From: Danxiaibacter flavus
GTDB lineage: Bacteria; Bacteroidota; Bacteroidia; Chitinophagales; Chitinophagaceae
Assembly (NCBI RefSeq): GCF_041060425.1
Contig: NZ_JAULBC010000004.1
Coordinates: 496,001-560,000, forward strand
Reading direction: 5' to 3'
DNA: 64,000 bases
Each line of letters starts with the position of its first letter. The stretch's first letter is position 1. Shown here piece by piece: positions 18,574 to 26,452 of the stretch. The notes below the pieces were generated by a model, which saw only the letters and a program-made list of their open reading frames with translations, ran no database searches and was not told the origin of the DNA. A program made the position numbers and the translations under genes.

Positions 18574-19581
18574 TTAATAAACTTCCTCCACTACAGGTAA
18601 CTGCCTTGGCACAAATTTCTTCACTTGTTCTGCTATATGCTTAATATGATCGGGGGTAGTGCCGCAGCACCCACCAACGATGTTCACAAAACCCTCCTTG
18701 GCCCACTCTTCAATAAAATGCGCTGTCTGGTGGGGTTGCTCATCATACTCACCCATCGCATTGGGTAAACCCGCGTTGGGGTACGCAGATGTATAGCAGG
18801 AAGCAATCTGAGAAAGCTCCTCAATATGCCCGCGCATTTCCTGTGCACCCAAAGCACAGTTAAGGCCAATGCTCAGCGGTTTCGCATGCTTAACGGAGAT
18901 ATAGAAAGCCTCGAGCGTTTGACCGCTCAGCGTTCTTCCGCTTGCATCAGTGATGGTACCACTGATCATTATCGGTAACTCCTTACCGGTTTCTCTAAAA
19001 TATTTTTTAGCAGCATAAATAGCAGCTTTGGCGTTCAGTGTGTCGAAGATCGTTTCGATCAACAATGCATCAACACCGCCATCAGCCAACCCTTTGATCT
19101 GTTCATAATAGCCATCAGCAGCTTCGTCAAAAGTTAATCCCCTTGAACCCGGGTTATTTACATCCGGTGAAAGGCTCAGCGTTTTGTTCAATGGTCCGAT
19201 AGCGCCAGCGACAAATCTGGGTCTGCCGTCTTTCTTCACATATTTCTCTACCGCTTTTCTTGCACACGCAGCAGCGGCTACGTTCAGTTCGTAAGCCAGC
19301 GACTGCATGTCATAATCAGCCTGGGCTATGTTGGTGCTGCTGAAAGTATTTGTTTCAATGATATCCGCACCGGCTTCAAGGTACTCTTCGTGAATACCGG
19401 TAATTATGTCCGGCTGCGTAAGGCAAAGCAGGTCATTATTGCCTTTAACATCAGTATGCCAGTCTTTAAACCGCTCGCCACGATAATCGGCTTCCGTTAA
19501 TTTATGACGCTGGATCATAGTACCCATGGCACCGTCAATAATTAAAATACGCTCCTGCAAACATTCCTGTATTGTCTTCAT
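18574..19581 (-). CDS. metH: Methionine synthase homocysteine-binding subunit (MetH N-terminal module)
   Basis: A 335-residue zinc-dependent homocysteine S-methyltransferase barrel. The start MKTIQECLQERILIIDGAMG is typical of MetH. The zinc ligands are the Cys of GLNCALG (about 243) and the Cys pair of GGCCGTTPDHI (about 310-311). It ends where the folate domain would begin in one-piece MetH, and its length plus the 889-residue partner equals a full MetH (about 1224). The split is presumably functional, since both halves keep their motifs and strand. The 144-base gap to the GxxExxY start holds a repeat arm. The gene is the first of the cluster, and a possible structured leader lies upstream at 19686-19733. 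Confidence 0.92.
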   Translation of the reverse strand: MKTIQECLQERILIIDGAMGTMIQRHKLTEADYRGERFKDWHTDVKGNNDLLCLTQPDIITGIHEEYLEAGADIIETNTFSSTNIAQADYDMQSLAYELNVAAAACARKAVEKYVKKDGRPRFVAGAIGPLNKTLSLSPDVNNPGSRGLTFDEAADGYYEQIKGLADGGVDALLIETIFDTLNAKAAIYAAKKYFRETGKELPIMISGTITDASGRTLSGQTLEAFYISVKHAKPLSIGLNCALGAQEMRGHIEELSQIASCYTSAYPNAGLPNAMGEYDEQPHQTAHFIEEWAKEGFVNIVGGCCGTTPDHIKHIAEQVKKFVPRQLPVVEEVY

Positions 19582-19685
19582 CCTCTTAAGTTTTAATCCG
19601 GCGCATATAAATGCAGGGGCATTTATACCGATCCGGTCCGTTCAGGTAAAAAACTTTTACCGCAACAAATGCGTAATTGAAAATG

Positions 19686-19733
19686 CTAATAAAACGTGTG
19701 GGAAACGAAGTGAGGTTTCTTTGCGTTTATTAG
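19686..19733 (-). promoter_or_regulatory. Possible structured leader of metH
   Basis: On the minus strand CTAATAAACG (19733-19724) pairs with CGTTTTATTAG (19696-19686, one bulge), enclosing a smaller GAAAC/GTTTC stem. It lies 105-152 bases upstream of the metH start. I see no cobalamin-box or SAM-I core, so identity as a riboswitch is unproven. Confidence 0.3.
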
Positions 19734-19840
19734 TTCAATTTTTTTTAGCAGGCCGAACAATAAACAAATCCGCCTGAGTATGCAAAAATAAATGAAATGT
19801 ATTAGAATCCGAAAATTTAAGGTTTTTCACGTGGTGAAGG

Positions 19841-20546
19841 GTTTCACGCAGCGTGCGCGGAGAAGCAACGGCGCGGCGGATAATGCTGCGTCTTTGCCCC
19901 GTTGCGCCCGCTGCGAGAAAGTGAATGTTTCACGCAGCGAACGCGGAGAAGCAGCGGCGCGGCGGATAGGGTTGTAGCTCAGTTTTGTTTTCAGCGAGAA
20001 ATTTTGGGAAATCCAGTATTTCGCTGCGTCTCTGCCCCGTTGCGCCCGCTGCGAGAAATGAAATTGTTTCACGCAGCGAACGCGGAGAAGCAGCGGCGCG
20101 GCGGAAGGTGCATCTTTAGCTCAGCTTTGCTTTTGGCGACAAATCTTGGGCTGCAATATGTCGCTGCGTCTTTGCCCCGTTGCGCCCGCTGCGAGAAAAG
20201 GAAATGTTTCACGCAGCGAACGCGGAGAAGCAGCGGCGCGGCGGAAGGTGCATCTTTAGCTCAGCTTTGCTTTTGGCGATAAATCTTGGGCTGCAATATG
20301 TCGCTGCGTCTTTGCCCCGTTGCGCCCGTTGCGAGAGAAAGAAATGTTTCACGCAGCGAACGCGGAGAAGCAACGGCGCGACGCGGCAGTTCGCTGCGCC
20401 GCCTTTTCGTTGCGACCGCTGCGAGAAAGAAATGTTTCACGCAGCGAACGCGGAGTAGCAGCGGCGCGGCGGACATCGCTGCGTCTCTGCCCCGTTGCGC
20501 CCGCTGCGAGAAATAGCTGTTCAAATGCGCCCATTGCGAGAAAAGA
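19841..20546. repeat. GC-rich palindromic repeat array, six units
   Basis: The 1-kb gap between divergent metH and the flippase-like gene holds no real gene beyond the leader. Six units begin with gtttcacgcagcg at 19841, 19927, 20066, 20206, 20346 and 20434, and each ends in the roughly inverse cgcccgctgcgagaaa. Units 3 and 4 are 140-bp near-identical copies. Composition (about two-thirds GC) contrasts with the AT-rich surroundings. Several overlapping ORFs of 60-126 codons here are translations of the repeat. Confidence 0.92.
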
Positions 20547-20571
20547 AAGCTCTTTTAAAGAGATTTTGCCG

Positions 20572-20579
20572 TACGTTTG
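20572..20579 (+). promoter_or_regulatory. -7 element of the flippase-like gene
   Basis: TACGTTTG matches TAnnTTTG, ten bases before the ATG at 20590, just outside the repeat array. No TTG is found at the expected -33 position. Confidence 0.5.
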
Positions 20580-20589
20580 ACCCCAATTT

Positions 20590-21582
20590 ATGCAATTAAG
20601 CCGCCGAAATAAGATCATTCTCAATTATATAATAGGCCCATTGCTTTTTGTTGGATTATCATTTTCCATCTATCAAAAAGTCAGAAATCAAACAAATCTT
20701 CATGGTTCATGGCAACTCATGAAAGATTCTTACAAGGGTCCGCATGGCTGGTATTTGTTTGCTGTTGGCGTCTTTAGCATCGTAAACTGGGGAATTGAAG
20801 CCCGTAAATGGCAGGTTTTAGTGAGGCATGTGCAAAAAGTCGGCTTCTTTACGGCATTCAAGGCGGTGTTGTCCGGGTTATCCTTCTCTCTTTTTATACC
20901 CAACCGTGTAGGGGAATATGTAGGAAGGATTGTTTACATGGAAGAAGGAAATCGTTTAAGATCTATTTCCCTTACCATTGTCGGTAGCATGAGCCAGGTA
21001 ATTATTACCCTTGTTGCCGGTATTGCCGGATTGTTCTACCTGCGTTACAATATTCTTACCCCTGGTCATCCCCTGCAGGGATTATCGACACTTTGGCTAA
21101 ATGGATTAATTTACATAATAATAATAGGCACGATACTTATGATTATTGCATATTACAGGGTGTCGTGGATAGCAGCCATTGTGGAAAAACTACCTTTTGT
21201 TTCGAAATATAAATACCTGATTGATAAGGTAGAAGAGTTTCACTGGAAAGAATTAACAAGAATTTTGGTGCTGTCAACCGCAAGGTATATTGTCTTTATC
21301 GTTCAGTACCTGCTTATGTTCCGGGTGTTTGATGTATATGTAAGTGTGGCAGACGGCGCAAATATGGTATGCGTATTGTTTTTAGTATTGGCAATCCTTC
21401 CAACAATTCCAATGGCAGAGTTGGGCGTTAGGGGCGAAGTGAGTACACAGTTGTTTGGATTACTTAGCGCGAATACGATCGGCATTTTATACGCCGCTGC
21501 GGGTATATGGCTTATAAACCTTATTATACCCGCATTGGCAGGAAGTTTGTTCATTTTGACAGTAAAATTATTTAGAAAATAG
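20590..21582 (+). CDS. Flippase-like membrane protein (LPG-synthase TM family)
   Basis: A 330-residue integral membrane protein with about eight TM helices (roughly 10-26, 53-70, 92-110, 128-150, 171-190, 225-245, 258-275, 298-325). It matches the lysylphosphatidylglycerol-synthase transmembrane / UPF0104 superfamily: FIPNRVGEYVGRI (about 102-114) and AILPTIPMAELGVRGEV (about 272-288) are its conserved stretches. It lacks the soluble aminoacyl-transferase domain, so it is not a complete LPG synthase. Relatives move lipids or lipid-linked sugars; the substrate is unknown. It is followed one base later by a DUF3108 gene with GTG start, so the pair is an operon. Confidence 0.82.
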   Translation: MQLSRRNKIILNYIIGPLLFVGLSFSIYQKVRNQTNLHGSWQLMKDSYKGPHGWYLFAVGVFSIVNWGIEARKWQVLVRHVQKVGFFTAFKAVLSGLSFSLFIPNRVGEYVGRIVYMEEGNRLRSISLTIVGSMSQVIITLVAGIAGLFYLRYNILTPGHPLQGLSTLWLNGLIYIIIIGTILMIIAYYRVSWIAAIVEKLPFVSKYKYLIDKVEEFHWKELTRILVLSTARYIVFIVQYLLMFRVFDVYVSVADGANMVCVLFLVLAILPTIPMAELGVRGEVSTQLFGLLSANTIGILYAAAGIWLINLIIPALAGSLFILTVKLFRK

Positions 21583-21583
21583 C

Positions 21584-22375
21584 GTGAAGAAATTAATTGC
21601 AATCATCTGTGGACTTATTAGTTCTATTTCGTTAACTGCGGGAGATGATTTCTGCGGTATCCGTAACACTGCTTTTCAGTCTGGCGAACAATTAACCTAC
21701 AATGTATTTTACTCTGTTGTGGGCATTTATGTAAATGCAGGAACCGCAACATTTACAACAGGTCTTGAGCACGTTGGCAACAGGCCGGTTTATCATGTAG
21801 TGGCCGCCGGCACTTCTAACTCCAATTATGACTGGATTTTTAAAGTGCGCGACCGTTACGAAACTTATATTGATACAGCCACGCTTCAGCCCCTAAAATT
21901 TATCCGCAATATTGATGAGGGAGGCTACAAAAAGTATGAGAACATTACTTTCAACGCTCAGACAAATACAGCGATTACCAATACGGGCGTATTTAAAATA
22001 CCTACGTGCATACAGGATGTAATAAGTGCCATATACTACGCGAGAAACATTAATTTCAACGCTTACAAACCGGGCGACAAAGTTCCTTTCGATATGTTTC
22101 TGGATAATGAGATCTACCACTTGTATGTGCGCTATATGGGCAAAGAAGTGGTTAAAACCAAATACGGAAAGTTTAATGCCATCAAGTTTAAACCGCTTTT
22201 ATTGAAAGGAACCATTTTTGAAGGTGGCGAAAAAATGACCGTTTGGGTAAGCGATGATGCCAATCACATCCCTTTACGAGTGGAAAGCCCTATTGCTGTA
22301 GGAAGTGTAAAAGTAGACATGATGCGCTACACCGGCCTGAGACATCCGTTGAGTTCACTGTTGAGGTGGAAATGA
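21584..22375 (+). CDS. Secreted DUF3108 protein
   Basis: A 263-residue protein starting with GTG one base after the upstream stop. The first 20 residues (KKLIAIICGLISSISLTAG) are a signal peptide. The body matches DUF3108, an envelope beta-sheet domain: FQSGEQLTYNVFYSVVGIYVNAGTA near the start, YETYIDTATLQPLKF in the middle and KMTVWVSDDANHIPLRVES near the end. Function is unknown; co-transcription with a flippase-like protein suggests envelope lipid or polysaccharide handling. A 108-bp repeat array begins four bases after the TGA stop. Confidence 0.82.
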   Translation: MKKLIAIICGLISSISLTAGDDFCGIRNTAFQSGEQLTYNVFYSVVGIYVNAGTATFTTGLEHVGNRPVYHVVAAGTSNSNYDWIFKVRDRYETYIDTATLQPLKFIRNIDEGGYKKYENITFNAQTNTAITNTGVFKIPTCIQDVISAIYYARNINFNAYKPGDKVPFDMFLDNEIYHLYVRYMGKEVVKTKYGKFNAIKFKPLLLKGTIFEGGEKMTVWVSDDANHIPLRVESPIAVGSVKVDMMRYTGLRHPLSSLLRWK

Positions 22376-22378
22376 GAC

Positions 22379-22937
22379 GATGTACGATGTTAGATGTACG
22401 GTGTACGATGTGATTAGGTGCGACAGCATGATATCTTAAGTACGAAGTACGATTTACGAAGTACTTAGGTGCAAAAGGCTTTTTTTAGATGTAAGGTGTT
22501 AGATGTACGGTGTACGATGTGATTGGGTGCGACAGCGTGATATTTTAAGTACGAAGTACGATTTACGAAGTACTTAGGTGCAACGGGCTTTCTTTGATGT
22601 ACGATGTTAGATGTACGGTGTACGATGTGATTAGGTGCGACAGCGTGATATTTTAAGTACGAAGTACGATTTACGAAGTACTTAGGTGTGACGGGCTTTC
22701 TTTGATGTACGATGTTAGATGTACGGTGTACGATGTGATTAGGTGCGACAGCGTGATATTTTAAGTACGAAGTACGATTTACGAAGTACTTAGGTGTAAT
22801 GAGCTTTCTTTGATGTACGATGTTAGATGTACGGTGTACGATGTGATTAGGTGGGACAGCGTGATATTTTAAGTACGAAGTACGGTTTACGAAGTACTTA
22901 GGTGTAACAGGCTTTTTTTGATGTACGATGTTAGATG
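22379..22937. repeat. 108-bp tandem repeat array, five units plus a partial
   Basis: Units begin (gatgtacgatg) at 22379, 22488, 22596, 22704, 22812 and 22920 (partial). Each contains gatgtac-type heptads, a gcgacagcgtgatatt spacer, and the near-palindrome taagtac...gtactta. Because 108 is 36 codons, the minus strand reads as a 181-codon periodic ORF (22465-23010), which I regard as spurious. The array fills most of the 717-base gap before the HerA-like gene. Confidence 0.95.
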
Positions 22938-22979
22938 CACGCCCGCACCGATGGCACGTTCGTACGGGTATATTGTACG

Positions 22980-23042
22980 ATGTATTCAAACCTGATACCT
23001 CACACCTCAAACCTCACACCTGAAACCTGATACCTGATACTC
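22980..23042. repeat. acctgat/acctcac heptad run
   Basis: Seven-base words (acctgat, acctcac, acctgaa) follow one another from 22990. The same family occurs at 46855-46892, the reverse at 44983-45012, and fragments at 53580-53640. Pyrimidine-rich DNA (ctcccctc) continues to about 23065. Confidence 0.75.
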
Positions 23043-23092
23043 TCCCCTCTCCCCTCCCCCCTTTTTCCTTATCTTCCATAAAAATTTGTCAT

Positions 23093-24631
23093 ATGCCTAC
23101 CCAGGAGCAATTTCTTGAAGCTGTAAAACAGGGATATACTTTTAAAGGAGAACATGTTAAAATAGGTTGTGCAATATTGGACGGACAGGTTGTAACCGGT
23201 GCGGATGTGCTTCTTCCTTTGAAAACCATGAACAGGCACGGGCTTATTGCCGGTGCAACCGGTACTGGTAAAACCAAGACTTTGCAGATGATGAGTGAAT
23301 ACCTGAGTGATGCAAGTGTTCCTGTTGTATTGATGGATATAAAAGGTGACCTGAGTGGCCTGGCAGCTCCGGGGTCCGCAAATGATAAACTGAATGAACG
23401 TTATAAACTGTTGAACTTAACATACGAACCCACAGGTTTTCCGGTGGAATTACTTACGTTAAGCAATGAGAAGGGCGTAAAGCTCCGTGCAACTGTTTCT
23501 GAATTTGGTCCGATACTGCTAAGTAAGATATTGGGATTGAATGATACGCAGGGTGGACTGGTAGCCATGATCTTCAAGTATTGCGATGATAACAAGCTAC
23601 CACTGCTTGATCTGAAAGACTTTATTAAAGTATTACAATACATCGGTGATGAAGGCAAGGCCGAAATGGAAAAGCAATATGGTAAGATCTCTACAACTTC
23701 TACCGGAACGATTTTAAGAAAAGTAGTTGAACTGCAACAGCAGGGCGCCGACCAGTTTTTTGGTGAGCCCAGTTTTGAAGTGGATGATCTGATGCGCATT
23801 AGCGATGATGGCCGTGGCATGATCAATATTCTGCGCGTTACCGATATGCAGAACAGGCCAAAACTGTTTTCCTCCTTTATGCTGCAGCTTCTTGCTGAAC
23901 TGTATGCGGTTTCTCCGGAAGAAGGCGACCTGGATAAACCCAAACTGGTAATGTTCATTGATGAAGCTCACCTCATCTTTAATGAAGCTACGGATGCACT
24001 ATTGGAGCATATTGAAACCATTATAAAACTGATCCGTTCCAAAGGCATTGGCATTTTCTTCTGTACGCAAAATCCACAGGACGTACCGGCATCCATTTTA
24101 GGACAACTTGGTTTAAAAGTGCAGCACGCATTAAGGGCTTTTACCGCCGCGGACCGGAAGACAATTAAACAAGCAGCAGAAAACTTTCCCGAATCACCTT
24201 ACTATAAAACAGATGAATTGCTCACGCAGATGGGAATTGGCGAAGCACTGGTAACTTTATTGAATGAAAAAGGTATCCCAACTCCGTTAGTGCATACTAT
24301 GCTCTGCTCGCCCAGAAGCAGGATGGATATTTTGAGTGATGTGGAAATTGATGCATTGGTAAACAAAAGCAAGCTGGCCACTAAATACAATAAAGAAATT
24401 GACAGCGAAAGCGCATATGAGATCCTGAATCAAAAATTGGAGGACGCCGCAAATAAAACCAAAGAAACCACAACCACTACTAACAGCAAAACTCAAAAAG
24501 AAGAAAGCATTTTTGATAACCCTATCTTAAAACAAGTAGGCCGAACAGCCGCAAATGTTATTACCCGAAGTTTATTGGGTGCCCTGGGATTGGGAGGAAG
24601 AAGCAGCACCAAAAGGAAAAGTCTGTTCTAA
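23093..24631 (+). CDS. HerA-like DUF853 ATPase
   Basis: A 512-residue cytoplasmic ATPase of the YjgR/DUF853 branch of HerA-FtsK helicases. Walker A is GLIAGATGTGKTKT (about 50-63), Walker B LVMFIDEAHLIF (about 282-293), and the arginine/sensor region includes GIGIFFCTQNPQDVP. The C-terminal 70 residues are Thr/Lys-rich and basic, ending SSTKRKSLF, a probable flexible tail. Family members are thought to be DNA translocases or helicases; no nuclease partner (NurA) is next to it, so a housekeeping and not a defence role is more likely. The function remains undefined. Confidence 0.88.
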   Translation: MPTQEQFLEAVKQGYTFKGEHVKIGCAILDGQVVTGADVLLPLKTMNRHGLIAGATGTGKTKTLQMMSEYLSDASVPVVLMDIKGDLSGLAAPGSANDKLNERYKLLNLTYEPTGFPVELLTLSNEKGVKLRATVSEFGPILLSKILGLNDTQGGLVAMIFKYCDDNKLPLLDLKDFIKVLQYIGDEGKAEMEKQYGKISTTSTGTILRKVVELQQQGADQFFGEPSFEVDDLMRISDDGRGMINILRVTDMQNRPKLFSSFMLQLLAELYAVSPEEGDLDKPKLVMFIDEAHLIFNEATDALLEHIETIIKLIRSKGIGIFFCTQNPQDVPASILGQLGLKVQHALRAFTAADRKTIKQAAENFPESPYYKTDELLTQMGIGEALVTLLNEKGIPTPLVHTMLCSPRSRMDILSDVEIDALVNKSKLATKYNKEIDSESAYEILNQKLEDAANKTKETTTTTNSKTQKEESIFDNPILKQVGRTAANVITRSLLGALGLGGRSSTKRKSLF

Positions 24632-24633
24632 GG

Positions 24634-24796
24634 AGCTATCAGCAATCAGCTGTTTTGACCTGAAATGGCCCTTATCTGCTAAATAGGGCAGGTATCATTT
24701 ATCAACATTATTAACTAACACATCAGACATCCACCACATCGTACACCGTACATCTAACACCGTACATCTAACACCGTACATCTAACATCGTACATT
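24634..24796. repeat. agctatc and catctaa/caccgta heptad repeats
   Basis: Right after the HerA-like stop lies a short agctatc run (24636-24656). At 24735-24796 heptads catcgta, caccgta, catctaa repeat about eight times up to the stop of the convergent fur-type gene. These are the inverse of the 22379 array words. Confidence 0.8.
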
Positions 24797-25214
24797 AAAC
24801 GTTGCATTCCTTGCAAACGCCGCTCATTACAATATCAGTTTGCTTTGCTTTGAAGCCGATTGGTAGTTGAATGGCTGGGATATCTACATGATCCAGGCAA
24901 TAAGTTGTGCCGCAATCATCGCAAATAAAGTGAACGTGATTGTCATGGTGATGGCCTGCGGAACATTCATCTTTACACAAGGCGTAAAGAACACTATTAT
25001 CGGCAGTAGGAATGGTATGAATAATGCCTTTTTCTACAAATGTCTGCAGCGTTCGGTAAATAGTTACACGATCAAAATGTTCGCCGCTTTGCTTCTCAAT
25101 GTCGGCATGCGCCAAAGCACCATTGGCACTTTGAAACAGCTCCAATATTTTCTTCCTGCTCTCTGTTATGCTTAATTGATTTTTCTTCAACAATTCAGCA
25201 ATTCTCTTCTGCAT
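24795..25214 (-). CDS. Fur-family repressor, probably Zur-like
   Basis: A 139-residue metal-responsive repressor. The winged helix is residues 1-80 (DRVTIYRTLQTFVEKGII is the recognition region). The regulatory domain has HHHDNHVHFICDDCG (about 93-107), giving the metal ligands and first CxxC, and a second CKEC at the end for structural zinc. It lies ten bases after an SCO gene in the same transcript and opposite merC. The palindrome TTTGCAAC-TAG-GTTGCAAA in the shared intergenic region is a plausible target. Zur rather than Fur is inferred from the MerC neighbour. Confidence 0.88.
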   Translation of the reverse strand: MQKRIAELLKKNQLSITESRKKILELFQSANGALAHADIEKQSGEHFDRVTIYRTLQTFVEKGIIHTIPTADNSVLYALCKDECSAGHHHDNHVHFICDDCGTTYCLDHVDIPAIQLPIGFKAKQTDIVMSGVCKECNV

Positions 25215-25224
25215 AAAATACTTT

Positions 25225-25881
25225 TTATTGAGGATTATTGGTAAAGATACTGGTTGAAAATCCGTTAGCTCCGGCCTTTTCCTTCAATAACTTTTTGATA
25301 TCTTCTTTCATTGATGCCAGTTCGTCTTTCTTAAGTCCGTCATATACATGTCCGCGTACCTGGCCATTTTTGTCAACAACTGCAAAAAACTGGGTATGTA
25401 AAAACTGGTCCTTAATATCTACCAGGTTATTATTGGGGTCATCCAGCAAATAGCTGTTCCTCGCTGTCTGGTACAGGCTGTCCTTACGTCCGGTTAAAAA
25501 TACCCATTTATGTGTGTCCACTTTCAAGGAATCAGAATAGCGTTTTAACACAGGAACGGAATCTGTTTCAGGATCGCAGGTATGGGAAACGATCATAAAA
25601 TCCGGTTCATCTTTAAAAGTCTCGTAAACATCTTTCATGTTGGTGTTCAACCTTGGACAAATGCCTTTACAGGTTGTGAAAAAATACTCTACTACAGTAA
25701 CCTTTCCCGCCATATCTTTTTCTGTAAACCGCTGTCCATCCTGGGTTGTAAAAGCAAATGGTTTAACATAGTTAATAACCGGGCTCTTTGCCTTCCAGTT
25801 ATCCGTGCCCCAAAAAGAGAATACTAAAAACAATGCAGCCAGCACAATAAAAAATATAGAATACCCTATGAACTTTTTCAT
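25225..25881 (-). CDS. SCO1/SenC copper chaperone family protein
   Basis: A 218-residue membrane-anchored thioredoxin-fold protein. One TM helix (about 4-24) anchors it, facing the periplasm. The copper-binding CxxxC is CKGICP (about 75-80) and the distal His is in LHTQFFAVV (about 162). SCO proteins deliver copper to the CuA site of cytochrome c oxidase or act as thiol reductases. It is the first gene of a transcript shared with the Fur-type repressor. A TACCTTTG -7 element (25886-25893, minus) ends four bases before the ATG, so the mRNA may be leaderless. Confidence 0.9.
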   Translation of the reverse strand: MKKFIGYSIFFIVLAALFLVFSFWGTDNWKAKSPVINYVKPFAFTTQDGQRFTEKDMAGKVTVVEYFFTTCKGICPRLNTNMKDVYETFKDEPDFMIVSHTCDPETDSVPVLKRYSDSLKVDTHKWVFLTGRKDSLYQTARNSYLLDDPNNNLVDIKDQFLHTQFFAVVDKNGQVRGHVYDGLKKDELASMKEDIKKLLKEKAGANGFSTSIFTNNPQ

Positions 25882-25915
25882 TTTGCAAAGGTACGTCAGG
25901 AAATGATAATTTTGT

Positions 25916-25946
25916 TTTGCAACTAGGTTGCAAATGCCTACTTTTG
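25916..25946 (+). promoter_or_regulatory. merC promoter overlapped by a Fur/Zur-type palindrome
   Basis: TTTG (25916-25919), 19 nt, TACTTTTG (25939-25946) is a canonical Bacteroidota promoter. The palindrome TTTGCAAC-TAG-GTTGCAAA (25916-25934) covers the -33 element with perfect 8-bp arms. It also lies upstream of the divergent SCO-fur transcript. Confidence 0.82.
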
Positions 25947-25967
25947 CACTACTCTTAACGTGAAAGA

Positions 25968-26360
25968 ATGAATGTAAAGATTAATTGGGATGCTTTAGGA
26001 ATTACCGCTTCGGTAGCGTGCGCTATACATTGTGCTGTTTTACCACTGTTTTTAACCACGATGCCGATATTTGGGTTCGAGGTGATCAATAACCTTGCTT
26101 TTGAAGTTTTTATGATCATTTTGGCTTTTGGTATAGGTTCTTACTCACTTTATCATGGCCGGAAGAAACATCATCATAGTTATCTTCCCTTGATTATCTT
26201 CTCCTTCGGGATCAGTTTTCTGCTGGCCAAACAGATCTGGCACCACTATGAGGTGTTGCTCCTAATGCCTGCAGTTTTACTGGTTGTTTCCGCTCACTAT
26301 TACAATTACCGTCTTTGCCGCAGAGCAAATCACTGCCACGAGCATGATTGCAATCACTAG
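25968..26360 (+). CDS. MerC-domain membrane protein
   Basis: A 130-residue inner-membrane protein with four TM helices (about 8-30, 40-60, 68-85, 92-110). ACAIHCAVLP (about 17-26) is the MerC metal-binding motif in the first helix. The His-rich loop KKHHHSY and C-terminal tail HCHEHDCNH are extra metal-binding elements. MerC carries Hg2+ in mer operons; in Bacteroidota without merA, as here, zinc or another thiophilic metal is a better guess. It is divergent from SCO-fur and has a Zur-like box in its promoter. The stop codon is immediately followed by an agctgtg repeat. Confidence 0.85.
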   Translation: MNVKINWDALGITASVACAIHCAVLPLFLTTMPIFGFEVINNLAFEVFMIILAFGIGSYSLYHGRKKHHHSYLPLIIFSFGISFLLAKQIWHHYEVLLLMPAVLLVVSAHYYNYRLCRRANHCHEHDCNH

Positions 26361-26400
26361 CTGTGAGCTATCAGCTGCCAGCTTTGAGCCGATCTGAGCG
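26358..26400. repeat. agctgtg/agctatc heptads at the merC stop
   Basis: Starting inside the merC stop codon, agctgtg, agctatc, agctgcc, agctttg follow one another every seven bases. The rest of the 92-base gap to the convergent S41 gene has no other structure that I can see. Confidence 0.75.
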
Positions 26401-26452
26401 TAGTGAAGTGGAAATAGAAGCGCTTGCAATAGCTATTTTGCCTTTTGACTTT

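Noticed and set aside
19582..19800. Cobalamin or SAM-I riboswitch upstream of metH
   Set aside because: I looked for the B12 box and the SAM-I core and did not find them; only generic stems remain.
19841..20546. CRISPR array
   Set aside because: Repeats are contiguous, long and palindromic; no unique spacers of constant length and no cas genes.
19792..20624. Several overlapping ORFs of 60-126 codons on both strands
   Set aside because: All are readings of the GC-rich palindromic array with few stops; repetitive Arg/Cys/Ala translations, no start signals.
22379..22937. CRISPR array
   Set aside because: Whole 108-bp units are repeated, with no variable spacers.
22465..23010. 181-codon minus-strand ORF
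   Set aside because: It is the translation of the 108-bp tandem array; residues repeat every 36, start lies in non-repeat junk, no RBS or family match.
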